A stretch of 64,000 nucleotides of DNA, taken from assembly GCA_025506515.1 (NCBI GenBank), contig CM046456.1:15910294-15974293 (forward strand), in the 5' to 3' direction. The stretch is from Flaveria trinervia (Eukaryota; Streptophyta; Magnoliopsida; Asterales; Asteraceae). The translations under genes and the position numbers were made by a program. Each line of letters opens with the position of its first letter. Position 1 is the stretch's first letter. The notes under the pieces were generated by a model. The model saw only the letters and a list, made by a program, of their open reading frames with translations. It was not told the origin of the DNA and searched no databases. Shown here piece by piece: positions 11,887 through 24,055 of this stretch.

Positions 11887-12057
11887 AATTCGGGACGAAT
11901 TTCTTTCAACATGGGGATGATGTGACAACTCATCCAAAACTCACTCGATTTCGATTTCTGTGTGCCAATGCAGTAGACCAGTGATGGAACCAGTGATGGA
12001 ACACTCTCACCATGTAACACAATTTTCGGGACGAAAATTCTTTCAACATGGGGATAA
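11887..12057 (+). promoter_or_regulatory. Duplicated polypurine-tract module before the 3' LTR of element A
   Basis: The module CGGGACGAA..TTCTTTCAACATGGGGAT plus TGTGACA occurs twice: 11891-11927 and 12027-12064. The second is the working boundary, with the LTR starting at 12058. The first is followed by a different sequence (TGTGACAACTCATCC), as though it once bordered another LTR. It also holds the short tandem GTGATGGAACCA pair near 11980. Confidence 0.8.
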
Positions 12058-14773
12058 TGTGACATCCGGTAAATTTCCGTTACCAAACTCCGTTAGTTCT
12101 GTTAAGTCTTGTATACACATGTCGTGAGCACACACTAGTTGTCGTTTAACGTTGGTGACTTATATAATAATAATGTTAAACTAATTTTAATTAAATTGAT
12201 TATGTGATTGTTGTGTTAAAATTATGTGCTTACGCGATTTACTTGCTGATTGTAGAAATTATCGCGTAATGCGGAAACGTGCCTATTTGTTCGTATGTCT
12301 TGTGTTTTTGAAAAAGATATTATGTAATGAAAATTATTAGTTCATATCTTTATATTTTTAAGTTAAAGGAATTTTAAAAGAGTTTAAAGTTAGTTTTTAT
12401 AAAATACCAAACACAAGGGTTAAAGGGTAATATGTAAATTAAATTAAGTAAAACATAAACCCTAGCCCCCACCTCCCCATGTGCGACTGTAACCTCCCTC
12501 CTCCCCTCTCAACCTGCGATTTTGATCAAGATTAAGCAAGAACACATTGGATTTGATCGATCTCAAGGCATACAACGCATTACAAGTCTCATTTTGTTAC
12601 ATTACACGTTTAAAGGTTAGATTTTTCATGTTTTGTGATGTTCTTCATTATGGCCGAACCTAAATCACAAAATTGGTGTTCTTGGTGTTGAGTTTTGATC
12701 AATGATGATGTTTATATGTTAGTTAGGTTGAATACATGTTAGTTAACGTCGATCATGGATGAATTACATGTTTTTAGTGGTTTAATCATGGTTTTGATTC
12801 TAGTCAAACCCTAATTCGATTTTGGGCATGATTATGGATGAATGATGGTTGTTTGATGAATGTGTGGTGATTAATAAGTTGTATGAATGTTAGGAATCAT
12901 GAATCTTGCAAGAAATTGATGATTTAGGGTTGATGTTCATAGGTTACTAATAATAGTAACTTTATTTGCATGAAATGTTGAACTATGGATGTTATGATGT
13001 TATGGATGTGTTAATGGTGATAATTAGATGTTAGATTGTTGTTGTGATCATTGGAAATTCAAGAAAACATGTTATAGTTCAAACATTACTAAAGATAGTA
13101 ACTTTTTAAGATATGAATTGATGGGTTATGATGTTTGAATGTGGTTGATCATGTTTAGATGATGATATGAGTTTGAATTGGTATGTTAGTGATGAATCCA
13201 TGAGCATATTGGGTATTGATAGATTTTGGGATATGCTTTCCGAAAAGGGAAACTTTATTCATGTAAAATGTGAAGATGGTAGTGGAACCTATCTGGGATG
13301 TTAGGAGCATGTTAGTATGATCATGGATGAATTCTAATGTGGTAAGATATGATAACTTGGTTGTTTGTGATGTTGAGATAATCATGAATGATATTTGGAC
13401 ATTTGTGATCATGTATGGTTTGGATGTTTGTAGTAGTAGGACATCATGCTTGGGACTGGTAATTGATTGTTGTGATGTTGTGAATGCAATGCATATGCTT
13501 AAAGAATATGGTTATGATCATTATACACGCGTGCGGATCTGAGGCCCCTACTTAGTAGGATTGGCAGGGTTTAGGATGTGAAGTCGTGAGTGGCTTCACA
13601 TGGCATGTGATGAATGGTTGAACCTTGTGTGACATGTTAGTTGTATTATAACTAGTGGATATGTTAATGTTCTAGATTCACATGACTTGTATAGTACTTG
13701 ATTGTATGATGATCTAAGTGATACACCTGGTTGATATAGCATACGTATGATACTATTTGAATGTTAATCATGTATGTTGTATGTGCTCATGGCTTTATTT
13801 GAATTATAACTCATAATGTCACCACGGGTCAAACGGGTCAACTAGGTCAAACGTGTCTATTTTTCTGGAAGCTTGAGTCTTTGGTTTTGGTATGATTAGG
13901 GTTCCAGATGTCTTTCATTTACACGTACTTATATACTCACATGATCTAGGTAACCTTTGAAGGTTGGCTATCCTCTCGTTTCTCAAATAAACCCTAAGTA
14001 CTCTTTGCATACATCAGGTGAGTTCATGCCCCACTCTTTACTTAATCTCTTTTGGGGGAGATAGCATACCGGTATTTATACGACGCTTTTATTATTTAAG
14101 TTGTGTATAATATTAATATAGTGCTGTTTACCATGGGAAAGTCCTCACACTTTTGAATTGTTAATATTTAATAGCGGGGAAACTTGGGTAGTACTACTAG
14201 GTCTGACGAGCCCCACCTGTGTGACTTGAGGTCAACCGGGTACAATTTGTCCTATTGAACATTGTCACGACATGGTAAGTCGTGACAGGAGGCAACCACT
14301 ATCACAGTCAGCTTCAATTGCAAAATCACTATGTATTAATATTTACTGATAATAGACTAGCTATCTATTACCATGCACTGCTTATTATATCACACTGTTT
14401 ACATGTTATTGAACTCAAACTCTTGACTCACCAACCTATGTGTTGACTTTTTAGTATGCTTTTCTCAGGTCCTTAGCTTGCTTGCCATAGGAGCACTGCA
14501 TGGTTCACTGCATTTTAAGACACGATTCTTCAAGACAATTTAACATTTTAACAATTATGGTTTACTCTTTTGGGTTGGCACTTGTTTTTCCATAGTTATA
14601 CTTATTGACTTGGTTGTTTTCAAAACGCTTCCGCACTGTTTAAAGTTTGTATTTTGGTTGATTTTGTTTAAATTATGGCATTTAGAGTCGTTCTGAGTAA
14701 CTATAGACTGTGATCCTGGTTTGTTCACTCGCCTCGCGGTAAAACTCCGCAAGTGGATTTTGAGGGTGTGACA
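12058..14773 (+). repeat. Element A 3' LTR
   Basis: Direct repeat of 3358-6043. It ends GGGTGTGACA and is followed by the duplication CTAAG (14774-14778). Two extra stretches of about 24 and 22 bases separate it from the 5' copy. Confidence 0.95.
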
Positions 14774-14778
14774 CTAAG

Positions 14779-16300
14779 CATGATTAAAACCCACCACCAA
14801 GCACCCTAGAAGCCAAGTAATACTATCTATAATTACACATCACACCTATAAGGTTAGAGTTCATCATTACAAACCATTACAAACCCACTTACAAAATGGA
14901 ACTCTCGGCCGATGAACACAAACCACACCACCACTTCGAACACCTTCACACCCTCGGCTCTTGTTTGCTAAAATCACCTCCACTCCTTACCTCGTAGTCA
15001 TCTCTACATCATTTCCTTCTCTTTAAAGCTCTTGGTTACTACCTTAAAGTCACCACAACCAAACATCATCATCTTTCAACCGTTGCAAGAAGAACAAAGT
15101 TTGGAAACTTGAAGACACTCGCTTAACTTGGTCCAACGGAGAAGAAGCTACCATCAGTTATCATCATCCTATTTTTTTATCAAAATCAAATTTTTAATCC
15201 CTAAACTATAACTAGTCAAGTTTACCAAGTATATATATGTGTCTAAACAACACATTAAACAAACCTTATGTTTAAACCCACAAGTTCTTTACTAAATCTT
15301 ACAAATATGTTAATATTATTGAAAGAATATTAAGAAGGTTTTATAACCTGAAGAAAATGGATGAACATTGGCAATCAAAAGCTATATAAAATAAATTATC
15401 AATAAAAGGGTTGAAATTAGGTGCCAACTTACTAAATTCAGTTTGATATATATATTTGACTATGATTGTGGGAACAAATATTATGAATATATTTAAAATA
15501 TTAGGAGATATTAATCTGCAAATTTTGATGCTATTACTATAGTTAAAATAATTTATACAAATTATCTAAGTACTTGGAAGAAAGATTTATGCCGGAAGAA
15601 CTGAACCTGGAAAGTAATTGAACGAATTATATATTGACTCTTATAATTTATAAGACTTGCAGAAAAATTTTTGTGACCTAAATCAAAGTTATGCATAAGT
15701 TTTGATTTTTTAAAATTTTTTCTATCTGAAAATTGGTAAATACTTAAACTATAATATAAATTATGAAAATTTTACAAAAAGTATAAAATTAGAATAGAAC
15801 AGTTTGTGTAAAAATTAGAATTTTTGGGTATATTCTGATATTTTTATTGAATATTGGTAAAATGATAAAAATCATGAAAATAGATTCTGATATTATTTAG
15901 GACTTAAGAAAATTTTTAGAACCTATAAATGTTTTGTCATATATTCTGAAAAAGTTTGATAATTTTTGGTGGCCCAAAGTTATTTCTAATAATTTGTTCA
16001 AATAATATAAGAATTATAGAAAATAAACTGTAAATTAATGAAATATAAAATTTTGATATATTATGTCTAATTTATAGACCTACTTATTGTAAAAATTTCA
16101 TGATATATGTTTGAGGTACTGAAAATTTTGAAGAAAACATATATTGTCTAAAATTATGAATATTTTGTTTATAGGTTACATTTGGAGTAAAAGGTGAGAC
16201 TTATAGCCCCGTTTTATTCTTATAAACTCTTTGGGGGGAAAAGCATATTGTTTTGTGTTTGATGCAATTATAAAGATTTTAAGATGTACTGTCATTTATG
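14779..16300 (+). repeat. Element C 5' LTR, second segment
   Basis: It continues the LTR of element C after the insertion of element A. AT-rich and non-coding. Near its end is TTCTTATAAACTCTTTGGGGGGAAAAGCAT. It stops where element B begins; the preceding five bases are TTATG. Apart from LTR sequence I see nothing in it. Confidence 0.75.
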
Positions 16301-16906
16301 TGTAAGGCCCCGTTCCAGGGACGCTTACAGCTGGATCCTCATCGCTCATAAAACATATATTACATTTCACTTTCATAAAACGTTGCAGCGGAAACATTAA
16401 CAACATTACATTTCATCATAAAACTTTTACAACAGGATAAATCGTTGCCCAATCACAAAAATATTGTTTCATTACAGTACAAAAGCTTTAAACAAGGAAT
16501 GCCATCCAAAATACGCTGAGTAGCCGCCCCGTGCCATCCTCAACAATCATTACCTGCCAACTGGAAACACATCAAAGTCAGCGTTGCTGAGTGAGTACTA
16601 GTTTTATAAATAAAACATACTTTACTTTACATTCGTTCGCGATCATACATCATATGTACATACAGATAATATCAGTATTATCTTCATCATTCCGTTCATT
16701 AACTTTGCTCATTCAACGCGTTACATTATCGTTCGCTTCTCAATCTAGATCCAATCAGACTTTACCCTCTTCGTGGTACTCAGCCACGATTACTAAGGTC
16801 GAATGACAGGATCTTATTCTATACATTATTCCGATAATTCATTTACGTTCATTCATACTTCGTTCTTTCATACATAATCTTTCGTTCATTTATACTTTCG
16901 TTCCTT

Positions 16907-17308
16907 CGAGTCTGTTGCAACAACAGGGTCGCTCACCTCATTAACAATCCCAACGACTTCGCGCTATCCGAGTCTGTTGCAACCATATAGTTGCTCACCT
17001 CAATTGCCATTTCAACGATGGCATGTTTTCCGAGTCTCTTGCAACCATAGGGTTGCTCACCTCATGGCAACTTCACAATAACGCCCTGTCCGAGTTTGTT
17101 GCAACCATAGGGGTGCTCACCTCATAGCAACTTCACAATAACGCCCTGTTCGAGTCTGTTGCAACCATAGGGGTGCTCACCTCGTAGCAATCTCAAGGAT
17201 TGCATACCATCCGAGTCTGTTGCAACAATAGGGTTGCTCACCTCATTGCCATTCTCATCGATGGCACGCTATCCGAGTCTCTTGCAACCATCGAGTTGCT
17301 CACCTCAT
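16907..17308 (-). repeat. Minisatellite, seven units of about 60 bp, in the LTR of B
   Basis: Each unit opens CGAGTCTSTTGCAACMAT and continues with TGCTCACCTC, then a variable half. In units 2, 5 and 6 the variable half is a short hairpin (GCCAT/ATGGC, GCAATC/GATTGC, GCCAT/ATGGC) with different arms that still pair. The same array is in the other LTR at 38318-38719. Confidence 0.92.
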
Positions 17309-17694
17309 ATATGTGCTTGCAAGCCTTTCCTTCGTTCGTTCATCATTCAATAATGCATGCATTCTTACTTTATGTTCCTCTTTCATTATCTTTCACTTTA
17401 CGTTACATAATACTTCATTCATTCATTAACATGACACGTAAGGCCACCAGAAAGATAAACATACATCATAATAAGGAACATATCACACACAATCATCATC
17501 ATCATACAGGGCAACATCATACATACGTAACAAGCCTAAACATGCAACACCATCATCGTCATGCCCAACATGCTCTCTAAGGCCTCAATCGTCATCTTAC
17601 ATGCTCTTACGAAAACCTTTACGTCAAAACTTACATCTGCCCTTTCTCCCGAAAGTCAGAAGTCAAACTACGCTTCCCACGGGTGCAACAGCCC

Positions 17695-18005
17695 TATTCG
17701 GGCGTATGGACACCCTTCAGTCGTGTGACCTCCATGCGACTGAACACTATGCGAATGAACTAATGCGGATGAATACCCATGCGAATGAACGTTTGGTCGT
17801 GCGAATGGACAATGCGGATGAACCTCAAGCGAATGGGATTTGCGATGAGCACTTATGCGACTGGACCTTCAGTCGCATGACCTCCATGCGACTGGCCTTT
17901 CAATCATGCGGATGGACATTCAATCGTGCGAATGGACCCCAATCGTGCGAATGGACCCCAATCGCACCCTAATCGGCCGTATGCCTCCATTCGGCCTCCA
18001 GTCGG
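17695..18005. repeat. CGACTG/GCGAATG word array in the LTR of B
   Basis: Dense short words such as CAGTCG, CGACTG, GCGAATGGAC and ATGCGGATG. They are the same words as in the LTRs of copia elements E1 and E3 and of element D. On the minus strand this array lies downstream of the TATA box, so here it would be transcribed. Confidence 0.85.
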
Positions 18006-18585
18006 TGCCTAGCCCTAGCTGATGCAGAATGCAGTTCATCCCGACTGCAGCCGAGGGTTTTCGGCCTCCAAACTCATCTAAACCCATTTTAAGCCCAAAT
18101 CGACCATCCTAAACCTTAGGATGCATACCACGACACCATTCAAGCACACACAAGTTCACAATCAAGCCATAAACGCATCATACATACACATACACATACA
18201 CAACGAGTCAACATACACACACTCAAAAACCCGATTTCAGATGTTTTCCAGCCCCAAAATCATTAGAAACAAGTAAAAGTGGGGTTCTAGAACTCACACA
18301 AACGACCACGACGAGTAGAGCTTCGGTTTGACTCGTTTCTCAACACTTGGCTACTCGAACCAACCCGAACCAACACTTTTCCTCTTTTTCTCTTCTTTCT
18401 CTCTTCTCCCCTTTCTTTGGCTGATTTGTGAGTGTGGGGGAGAGGGTAAGGGCTGCCCTTTCCCTTATATACTCTCCCACTCACCCTTTCTTTCGTTGGT
18501 GGAGTTTGATCCCTCGACTTTGGACTTTATTTCTTTTCTTCTTTAGTCGGCTTCAAAATAAATGAATAAATAATCGGGTGTTACA

Positions 18586-18600
18586 AGTCCACCCCCCTTA
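18586..18600 (-). promoter_or_regulatory. Polypurine tract of element B
   Basis: The minus strand reads TAAGGGGGGTGGACT and directly abuts the 3' LTR. It primes second-strand DNA synthesis. Confidence 0.9.
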
Positions 18601-19991
18601 AATAGGTTTCATCCCCAAACCTATTATTCTTCGAACAGACGTGGATAATGCTGTCTCATTTCTTCCTCAGTCTCCCACGTTGACTCAGATCCCTTCCTAT
18701 GCTTCCACTGTACCGCAAAGAGGAACCACTTTATCCTTAGCCTTTTCTCCTTTCGGTCGATGATTGCCACTGGTTGCTCCACATAATTAAGCCGTTTCAT
18801 CTACTTCGATATCTTCCAAGGGACAATCCATTCTTCATCTGCTAGGCACTTCTTAGATGAGATACGTGGAATGTTGGGTGAATTCCATTTAACTCATCCG
18901 GTAACTCCAGTCTATAGGCCACCTCTCCCACTCGAGCAATGATTCGGATAGGGCCTATATACCTTGGGCTTAACTTGCCCCGCTTTCTGAATCGGATAAT
19001 ACCTTCCAAGGGGAACCTTAAACATAACCCGGTCACCCACCTGGAACTCAATCGGGCTGCGTCGTTTATCAGCATACGACTTCTGTCTATCTTTGGCTGC
19101 CTTCATAAAGGCTTTGATCGTTTCAATCTTCTCAGTCGTAGCCTCGATTACCTCGACGCTTCCCAATTCCTTCTGACCAATATCACCCCAACAAATGGGC
19201 GTTCGCATCTCCATCTCCTACCGTATAGCATCTCATATGGTGGCATACCAATACTGGCATGATAGCTGTTGTTGTAGGAGAATTCAGCTAACGGTAGTGG
19301 TCATCCCCACTTCCACCAAAATCAATCACATGCTCGAAGCATGTCTTCCAGTGTCTGAATGGTCCTTTCTGATTGCCATCGGTTTGAGGATGATAAGCCA
19401 TGCTAATATGTAACCTCGTCCCTATAGCGTCGTGGAATTTCTTCCAAAAATTGGATGTAAACCGAGTGTCGCGATCAGACACAATAGACACCAGCACACC
19501 ATGACGAGTTACAATTTCCCTGATGAATAGATCAGCCAACCTCTCAGATGAATACGTCTCGCGAATCGGTAGAAAGTGAGCACTCTTCGTCAGATGATCA
19601 CTATCACCCATATGGCATCAACCCCTTCGGAGTACGCGACAGCTTTGTAATGAAATCCATGGTGATGTGCTCCCACTTCCATTCCGGTATATCCAAAGGT
19701 TGTATCTTCCCATACAGCTTTTTGGTGCTCGGGCCTTCACCTGTAAGCAAGTAAGGCACTTACTCACATACTCCACCACATCGTCTTCATACCCTGCCCC
19801 AATAATCTTCTCCAGATCATGGTACATTTTGTGCACAGGATGTGGATTATCGAGTCTTGTGAGCTTCATCCATGATCTTCACCCGTAGATCCCCAAAACA
19901 AGGAATCCACAACACGACCGAATCGGGCCTAACCCCGAGTGCGTTTTTTTCACCCAATTCCCGACCAGGTACCTCTTCTTCTTTCAGAGTT
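18601..19991 (-). pseudogene. pol: Element B pol, 3' part: integrase and chromodomain-like tail
   Basis: Minus strand, in order: HHCC region HPVHKMYHDLEK..YVSKCLTCLQVKA (19869-19730); integrase core with DHLTKSAHFLPI, SDRDTRF and HPQTDG (19611-19370); a C-terminal part with SYADKRRSPIEFQVGD and GKLSPRYIGP (19090-18925); and a chromodomain-like end STWETEEEMRQHYP (about 18690-18620). Several one-base frameshifts break the frame. The Glu region reads HPQTDGNQKG where family members read HPQTDGQSER, through a frame change. E1 sits just upstream, between the RNase H linker and the zinc finger. Confidence 0.9.
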
Positions 19992-20217
19992 AAGATTGTT
20001 GATACATGTATGTCCCTAGATCGTGATATGTGATGTAAGATCTTGTTTGGTATGATTAATGAACTGATATTGATAGTCTGTTGGTTATAATGTTTAATAG
20101 TTCATTAATGAGTCGTGACTGAATTGATTGGGTTTATGATTACTTGAATGATTACATATAATATTATATTAATTAACTAAAACATTCAAACTTAACTTAA
20201 TGAAGTTCCATGCAATG

Positions 20218-20445
20218 CTCATGCGAATGGCTCATGCGAATGCTCATGCGATGAACCATAAACATGAAGAACTTCACACGATTGACTCAGTCGCACGACT
20301 GAACCAGGAGACTGGATCAGTCGTACGACTGTAACATAAGATTGGCTCAGTCGCACGACTGAACACTCAGTCGCACGAATGAACCAAACCGCATGGTTCA
20401 ATCGCACGACTGAACCAAACTAATGGTTCAGTCGCACGATTGAAT
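20218..20445. repeat. CGACTG palindromic word array, E1 5' LTR
   Basis: Repeated CAGTCGCACGACTGAAC-type words (inverted arms CAGTCG/CGACTG) with ATGCGAATG words, ending about 11 bases before the TATA box. Arrays of inverted repeats upstream of the core promoter are known in Sirevirus LTRs. Confidence 0.88.
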
Positions 20446-20455
20446 AGTGCCAACC

Positions 20456-20463
20456 TATAAATA
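20456..20463 (+). promoter_or_regulatory. TATA box of E1 5' LTR
   Basis: TATAAATA preceded by CAACC. The same box is at 33877-33884 (E1 3' LTR), 59230-59237 (solo LTR) and 59573-59580 (E3). Confidence 0.8.
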
Positions 20464-20726
20464 CAACTCAATTCGTGAAAAAAGAGGACGCTCGATCAAG
20501 TACGATTCCAGACGAACCCTAGCGTCCAGAAACCTTCCAAATCGTTCTCCAAGTTCATAGAACACATTAGATCGATTCCTATCGATTTCTAACGTTAGTT
20601 TCAATCCTTGATTGATTCTTCGTGTGTTCTCACTGATTGGATCGCCAATCAAATAGGATTCCGCACTATTTGATCTGGTTACACGTGATCTCTAGGTATT
20701 TCAGTCGAATACCAGGTCCTAACAAG

Positions 20727-20740
20727 TGGTATCAGAGCTA
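20727..20740 (+). promoter_or_regulatory. E1 primer-binding site, initiator tRNA-Met
   Basis: TGGTATCAGAGC begins two bases after the LTR end. Confidence 0.93.
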
Positions 20741-21217
20741 TTGGCTCTTGATTACGTGTTGATTCAATCAAGATTGCATAAAAGTTTGTGTTTTTACACT
20801 AAAAACGCAATCTTTGGCATCAAAAGTGATCTTGGAAGTTCCCTGCTCATCGACGTTTGGTTTCTACGGACTTAGGCGATTAGAACTTGTGAAATTTCGA
20901 ATTTTTACGGCTGAAACCCGTCAAACCTAGAAATTTTCGCAAAACAGCAGCTTCAGTCGCACGAGTGACTCATTCGTACGACTGGACTCCATTCGCATTG
21001 CTCATACGCACGATTGGACTAGTCGCACCTCATTCGGCCGACTGAACCGTTCGTTCGCATAGCTCATACGCACCAGATTCATTCGCACGACTGAACCAAT
21101 CGCCCAGTTCATTCGCACGATTGAACAATCGCAGAGCTTATACGCACGATTAGCTCATTCGCATCCTTCAGTCGCATCAGTGAAAGTTTGTTTGATTAGA
21201 TTATAAGTTTATTCGTC
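20741..21217 (+). other. E1 leader with second word array
   Basis: Non-coding. From about 20948 to 21185 it again carries CAGTCGCACGA, CATTCGCA and CATACGCA words. So the word family is not confined to the LTR. Confidence 0.75.
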
Positions 21218-24055
21218 ATGGAAGATCAGATGTCAGCCTTTACTGCTGGGAAGGACTCAAGGATACAGAACCTGCTGTTGCTTGAGAGTGAGGTGGGGAA
21301 TCACAATAAACCACCAAAGCTTTTGACTTTAGATGAGTTTCCCCACTGGAAACAACGTTTTGAGATCTACCTTAATGGAGTAGATCCTAATCTGTGGGAA
21401 GCCATTGAGATAGGCTATAGTACACTGGTGGGAGCTGATGGAGTTAAACTAACATTAAGCGGGATGACAGACGCACAAAAAGTAAAGTACAATGCAGAGA
21501 AAAGAGTTTATGCATTGATCACTCAGTTATCCCCAAAGACATATTCCACCAGTATTCAGAGAACAAGCAGTCCAAGAAACTGTGGGATGCGCTAGAGAAG
21601 AGATATGATGGTAATGCATCATTGAAGGCAATCAAGGCAAAGGAGTTAAAGAAGGAATTCGATAACTTCTCATCAATTGGTAATGAAAGTTTGGACGAAG
21701 TCATAGACAATTCTACCACTTGATGAGCGAATTGCATACACATGGAGTGGCTACTACCATGGAAGAGAAAGTAAGCAACTTCGCAGACGAGTTGCCTGAT
21801 AAGTGGGCTACATTCGTGTCTAACCTGAGACAGAATGGAATCCTTGTAAAGCTGGATATAAATGACTTCATTCTTAAGTTGCGAGAAGAAGCACTAAGGA
21901 TGAAGTATAGAGCTCAGAAGTCTTCGTACACACAAATCCAGCTTTATACAACGCCACGCCTCAAGCTAAGACATCTGGAGCACCTCTCCAGACTGCTTTT
22001 GTGTCTAGCTCGTCAGGTCCTTCACATGCTTCTCCTCTGGATCAGACACGTCTGGGTCATCATGTACCCATCATATTGGATCAGAAGCAAACGCTACCAA
22101 ACTGAAGATCGAGAACTTCGGTAATGTGACCGTGGAAGTAGCACGAGAGCATATGGATCTCTTAGCAGCAGTGGTTCATTCATATGATGGACTTGTTGCT
22201 GGGAAGATTGGAAACTGCCATCTGGCAGATGAGGACTACGAGCAGGTGGATGAGATGGAGCTTGAAAGAATGGATATAATGTGGGCCTTAGCAAGTGCTG
22301 TCCGGAGGGCGAAGAAGTTTGTGAAAAAGACTGGACAGAACTTGGTTGCTACTAAGGACACCACCTTTGGCTTCGACAAGAGTAAAGTGACCTGCTTTAA
22401 CTGTGGTGAGAAGGGGCACTTCAAAAGAGAATGTGTCAAGCCAAAGAAGACGGGGAATGGGAACCCGTTCTCATCCTTTACTCGCCAGGACAAGCAACCC
22501 TCTAGTTCTACTTCATCAAACAAGGATCCAAAAGCACTAACTGCTCATGATGATGAAGGACAGGATTGGAGTTTCAGGTTTGTCTCACCAGGAGAATCTA
22601 ACATTGCCAGTGTTGAGGATATTGACGATGATTCTGCGAGTGAAGGTGATATAGCAGTTGAGATTGCAATGTCACATAGTGAAGAAACAACTGCAGCCGA
22701 GGTCAGTTACAAGCCAAATGAGGAAGTTTCCACATCAGAGACAGAAAAGCCAGAGTCGACAGAACCAGAATCATCTGATGCGGCACTGATGGCTAACTCT
22801 TCTGAACCAACTCAGGTAAGTACCACTGACCAAATTTTAATAACCATGCTTGTTCTGATTGTGACACGTTTAGGAATAGCATAGATGAAAAATTTGCTAG
22901 GTTATTAGATCATAATGATAACTTAGTAAAAGATTTACGTCTGTGCACTGAGGCAAATAGAGTACTAAAACAAAATGAGCATTGTTATAAAGAAAAGATA
23001 GACCTATTGACTAAACAACTTAGGGAAACCGAAGTAGTGGCTTTTAACCAAGCAAACGACATTAGGTACTATCTAAACTCCCTAGAAGAAACTAAAAGCA
23101 ACAGGCAGTTCTAGAAGTCGAAGTTAATTCATTAAAACAGAAACTGCATAGTTGGACTAGTTCTTCACAATAGTTCCAACACTTAGTAAGAGAAAGGAAT
23201 AACGGGGAGGGATTAGGCTACAAAGTGGTTCCACCACCACCTGAGACCTTGATGAACACTAAGTCTAGACCAGTAAAGTAATAATACCCCATCAAGGATC
23301 ATGTGGTGACCACTCCTCTTGTTACTGATCCAGACACCTCATGTTCATCTACTGAATCTGGTAAGAAACAAAAGGAGGCCACTTCAAAGGCAAAGGGTAA
23401 ATTGCCTTGTGTTAACCTGGAAAATGAATTTGAAAAATAATTTAAAGTCAGGGTCAAACAGAGTCAAATCAGAACCTAAAAGGACTTCAAATGTACTTTT
23501 CACATGCTTCAAGTCAAAAACCAGTTAACCAAAAAGTAAAACAGGTTAAATCAGTAAATTTGTTACACCAGAGAAAACATCAAACATCAAGAGTCAAAAA
23601 CTAAAGTGATTGATGTTACTAGAGTGTCACGCACTTCTCCACAAAGAAAGTTACTCATAAAGTTGATAGCAGAGCGTGCTACAACTGTGGAGAATATGGA
23701 CACATTGCTTCCTACTGTCATTTCTATCAGACACCTAGGAAGAAGATTGATCTTCTGGACTCTAGACCTAGGTCTTCTAAACGGAGTTCTCTAACTCCAC
23801 CTAGAAGAGCTAGTGAACCTAAAGTCCAACCTGTAAGCCAGACGACTGTTTATCATAAACAGGCATTGCACAAATCTGGCTTATGGAAAGAAAAAGTCAA
23901 CCTCGTGTCTGATACTGATAACAAGAAGGAACCTGAGCTACCCTCACCTCTAAGGGTCAATGGGTGGAGTTTATGATGTGTGATGCCTTGGGAAACCCAA
24001 GACAGTCAAAGCTTGGGTTCCTAACCTAAACTGATTCATTTACTTTGTATGTGCA
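21218..24055 (+). pseudogene. gag: E1 gag with coiled coil and two zinc knuckles, broken
   Basis: It starts at ATG 21218 (MEDQMSAFTAGKDSRIQNLLL), the same start as in E3. The capsid part has PPKLLTLDEFPHWKQRFEIY, shared with E3. A frameshift near 21530 and more near 21710 and 21930 follow. The frame at 22126-22884 has the knuckle CFNCGEKGHFKREC (22392-22433) and an acidic Ser/Glu-rich stretch. Next is a decayed coiled-coil region (LCTEANR..EKIDLLTKQLRETEV), then a second knuckle CYNCGEYGHIASYC (about 23677-23718). Two knuckles and a long coiled coil are typical of Sirevirus gag. Gag would form the particle and bind the element RNA. Confidence 0.9.

Larger units (their letters stand above)
3358..14773 (+). 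mobile_element. Element A: complete Ty3/gypsy chromovirus (Tekay-like)
   Basis: Two LTRs of about 2.7 kb flank the element. It starts TGTGACATCC and ends GGGTGTGACA, with a 5-bp target duplication CTAAG at 3353-3357 and 14774-14778. The insertion lies in the 5' LTR of element C. Order: leader ORF, gag, PR, RT, RNase H, IN, chromodomain-like tail, polypurine tract. The coding part is broken by several stops and frameshifts, so this copy cannot make its own proteins. Confidence 0.95.
16301..18585 (-). repeat. Element B 3' LTR (left copy, complete)
   Basis: Bounded by TGTAAGG at 16301 and TGTTACA at 18585. Read on the minus strand it starts TGTAACACCCG and has a TATA box TATATAAG at 18471-18464. 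Downstream of that box lie the word array (18005-17695) and the minisatellite (17308-16907). The His-rich ORF at 17200-17580 and the Ser/Phe-rich ORF at 18328-18546 fall within the LTR and show no domain. Confidence 0.93.
19997..20724 (+). repeat. E1 5' LTR
   Basis: 728 bp; paired with 33443-34146. It has a word array (20218-20445) upstream of the TATA box TATAAATA at 20456-20463, with the rest as presumed transcribed leader. Confidence 0.95.

Noticed and set aside
16907..17308. CRISPR-like regularly spaced repeats
   Set aside because: Whole 60-bp units are repeated, the variable halves are related to one another, and they lie in a plant LTR present in two copies.
17200..17580. His-rich ORF in the LTR of B (also 38724-38990)
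   Set aside because: Low-complexity by-product of the minisatellite and CAT-rich sequence; antisense to the element.
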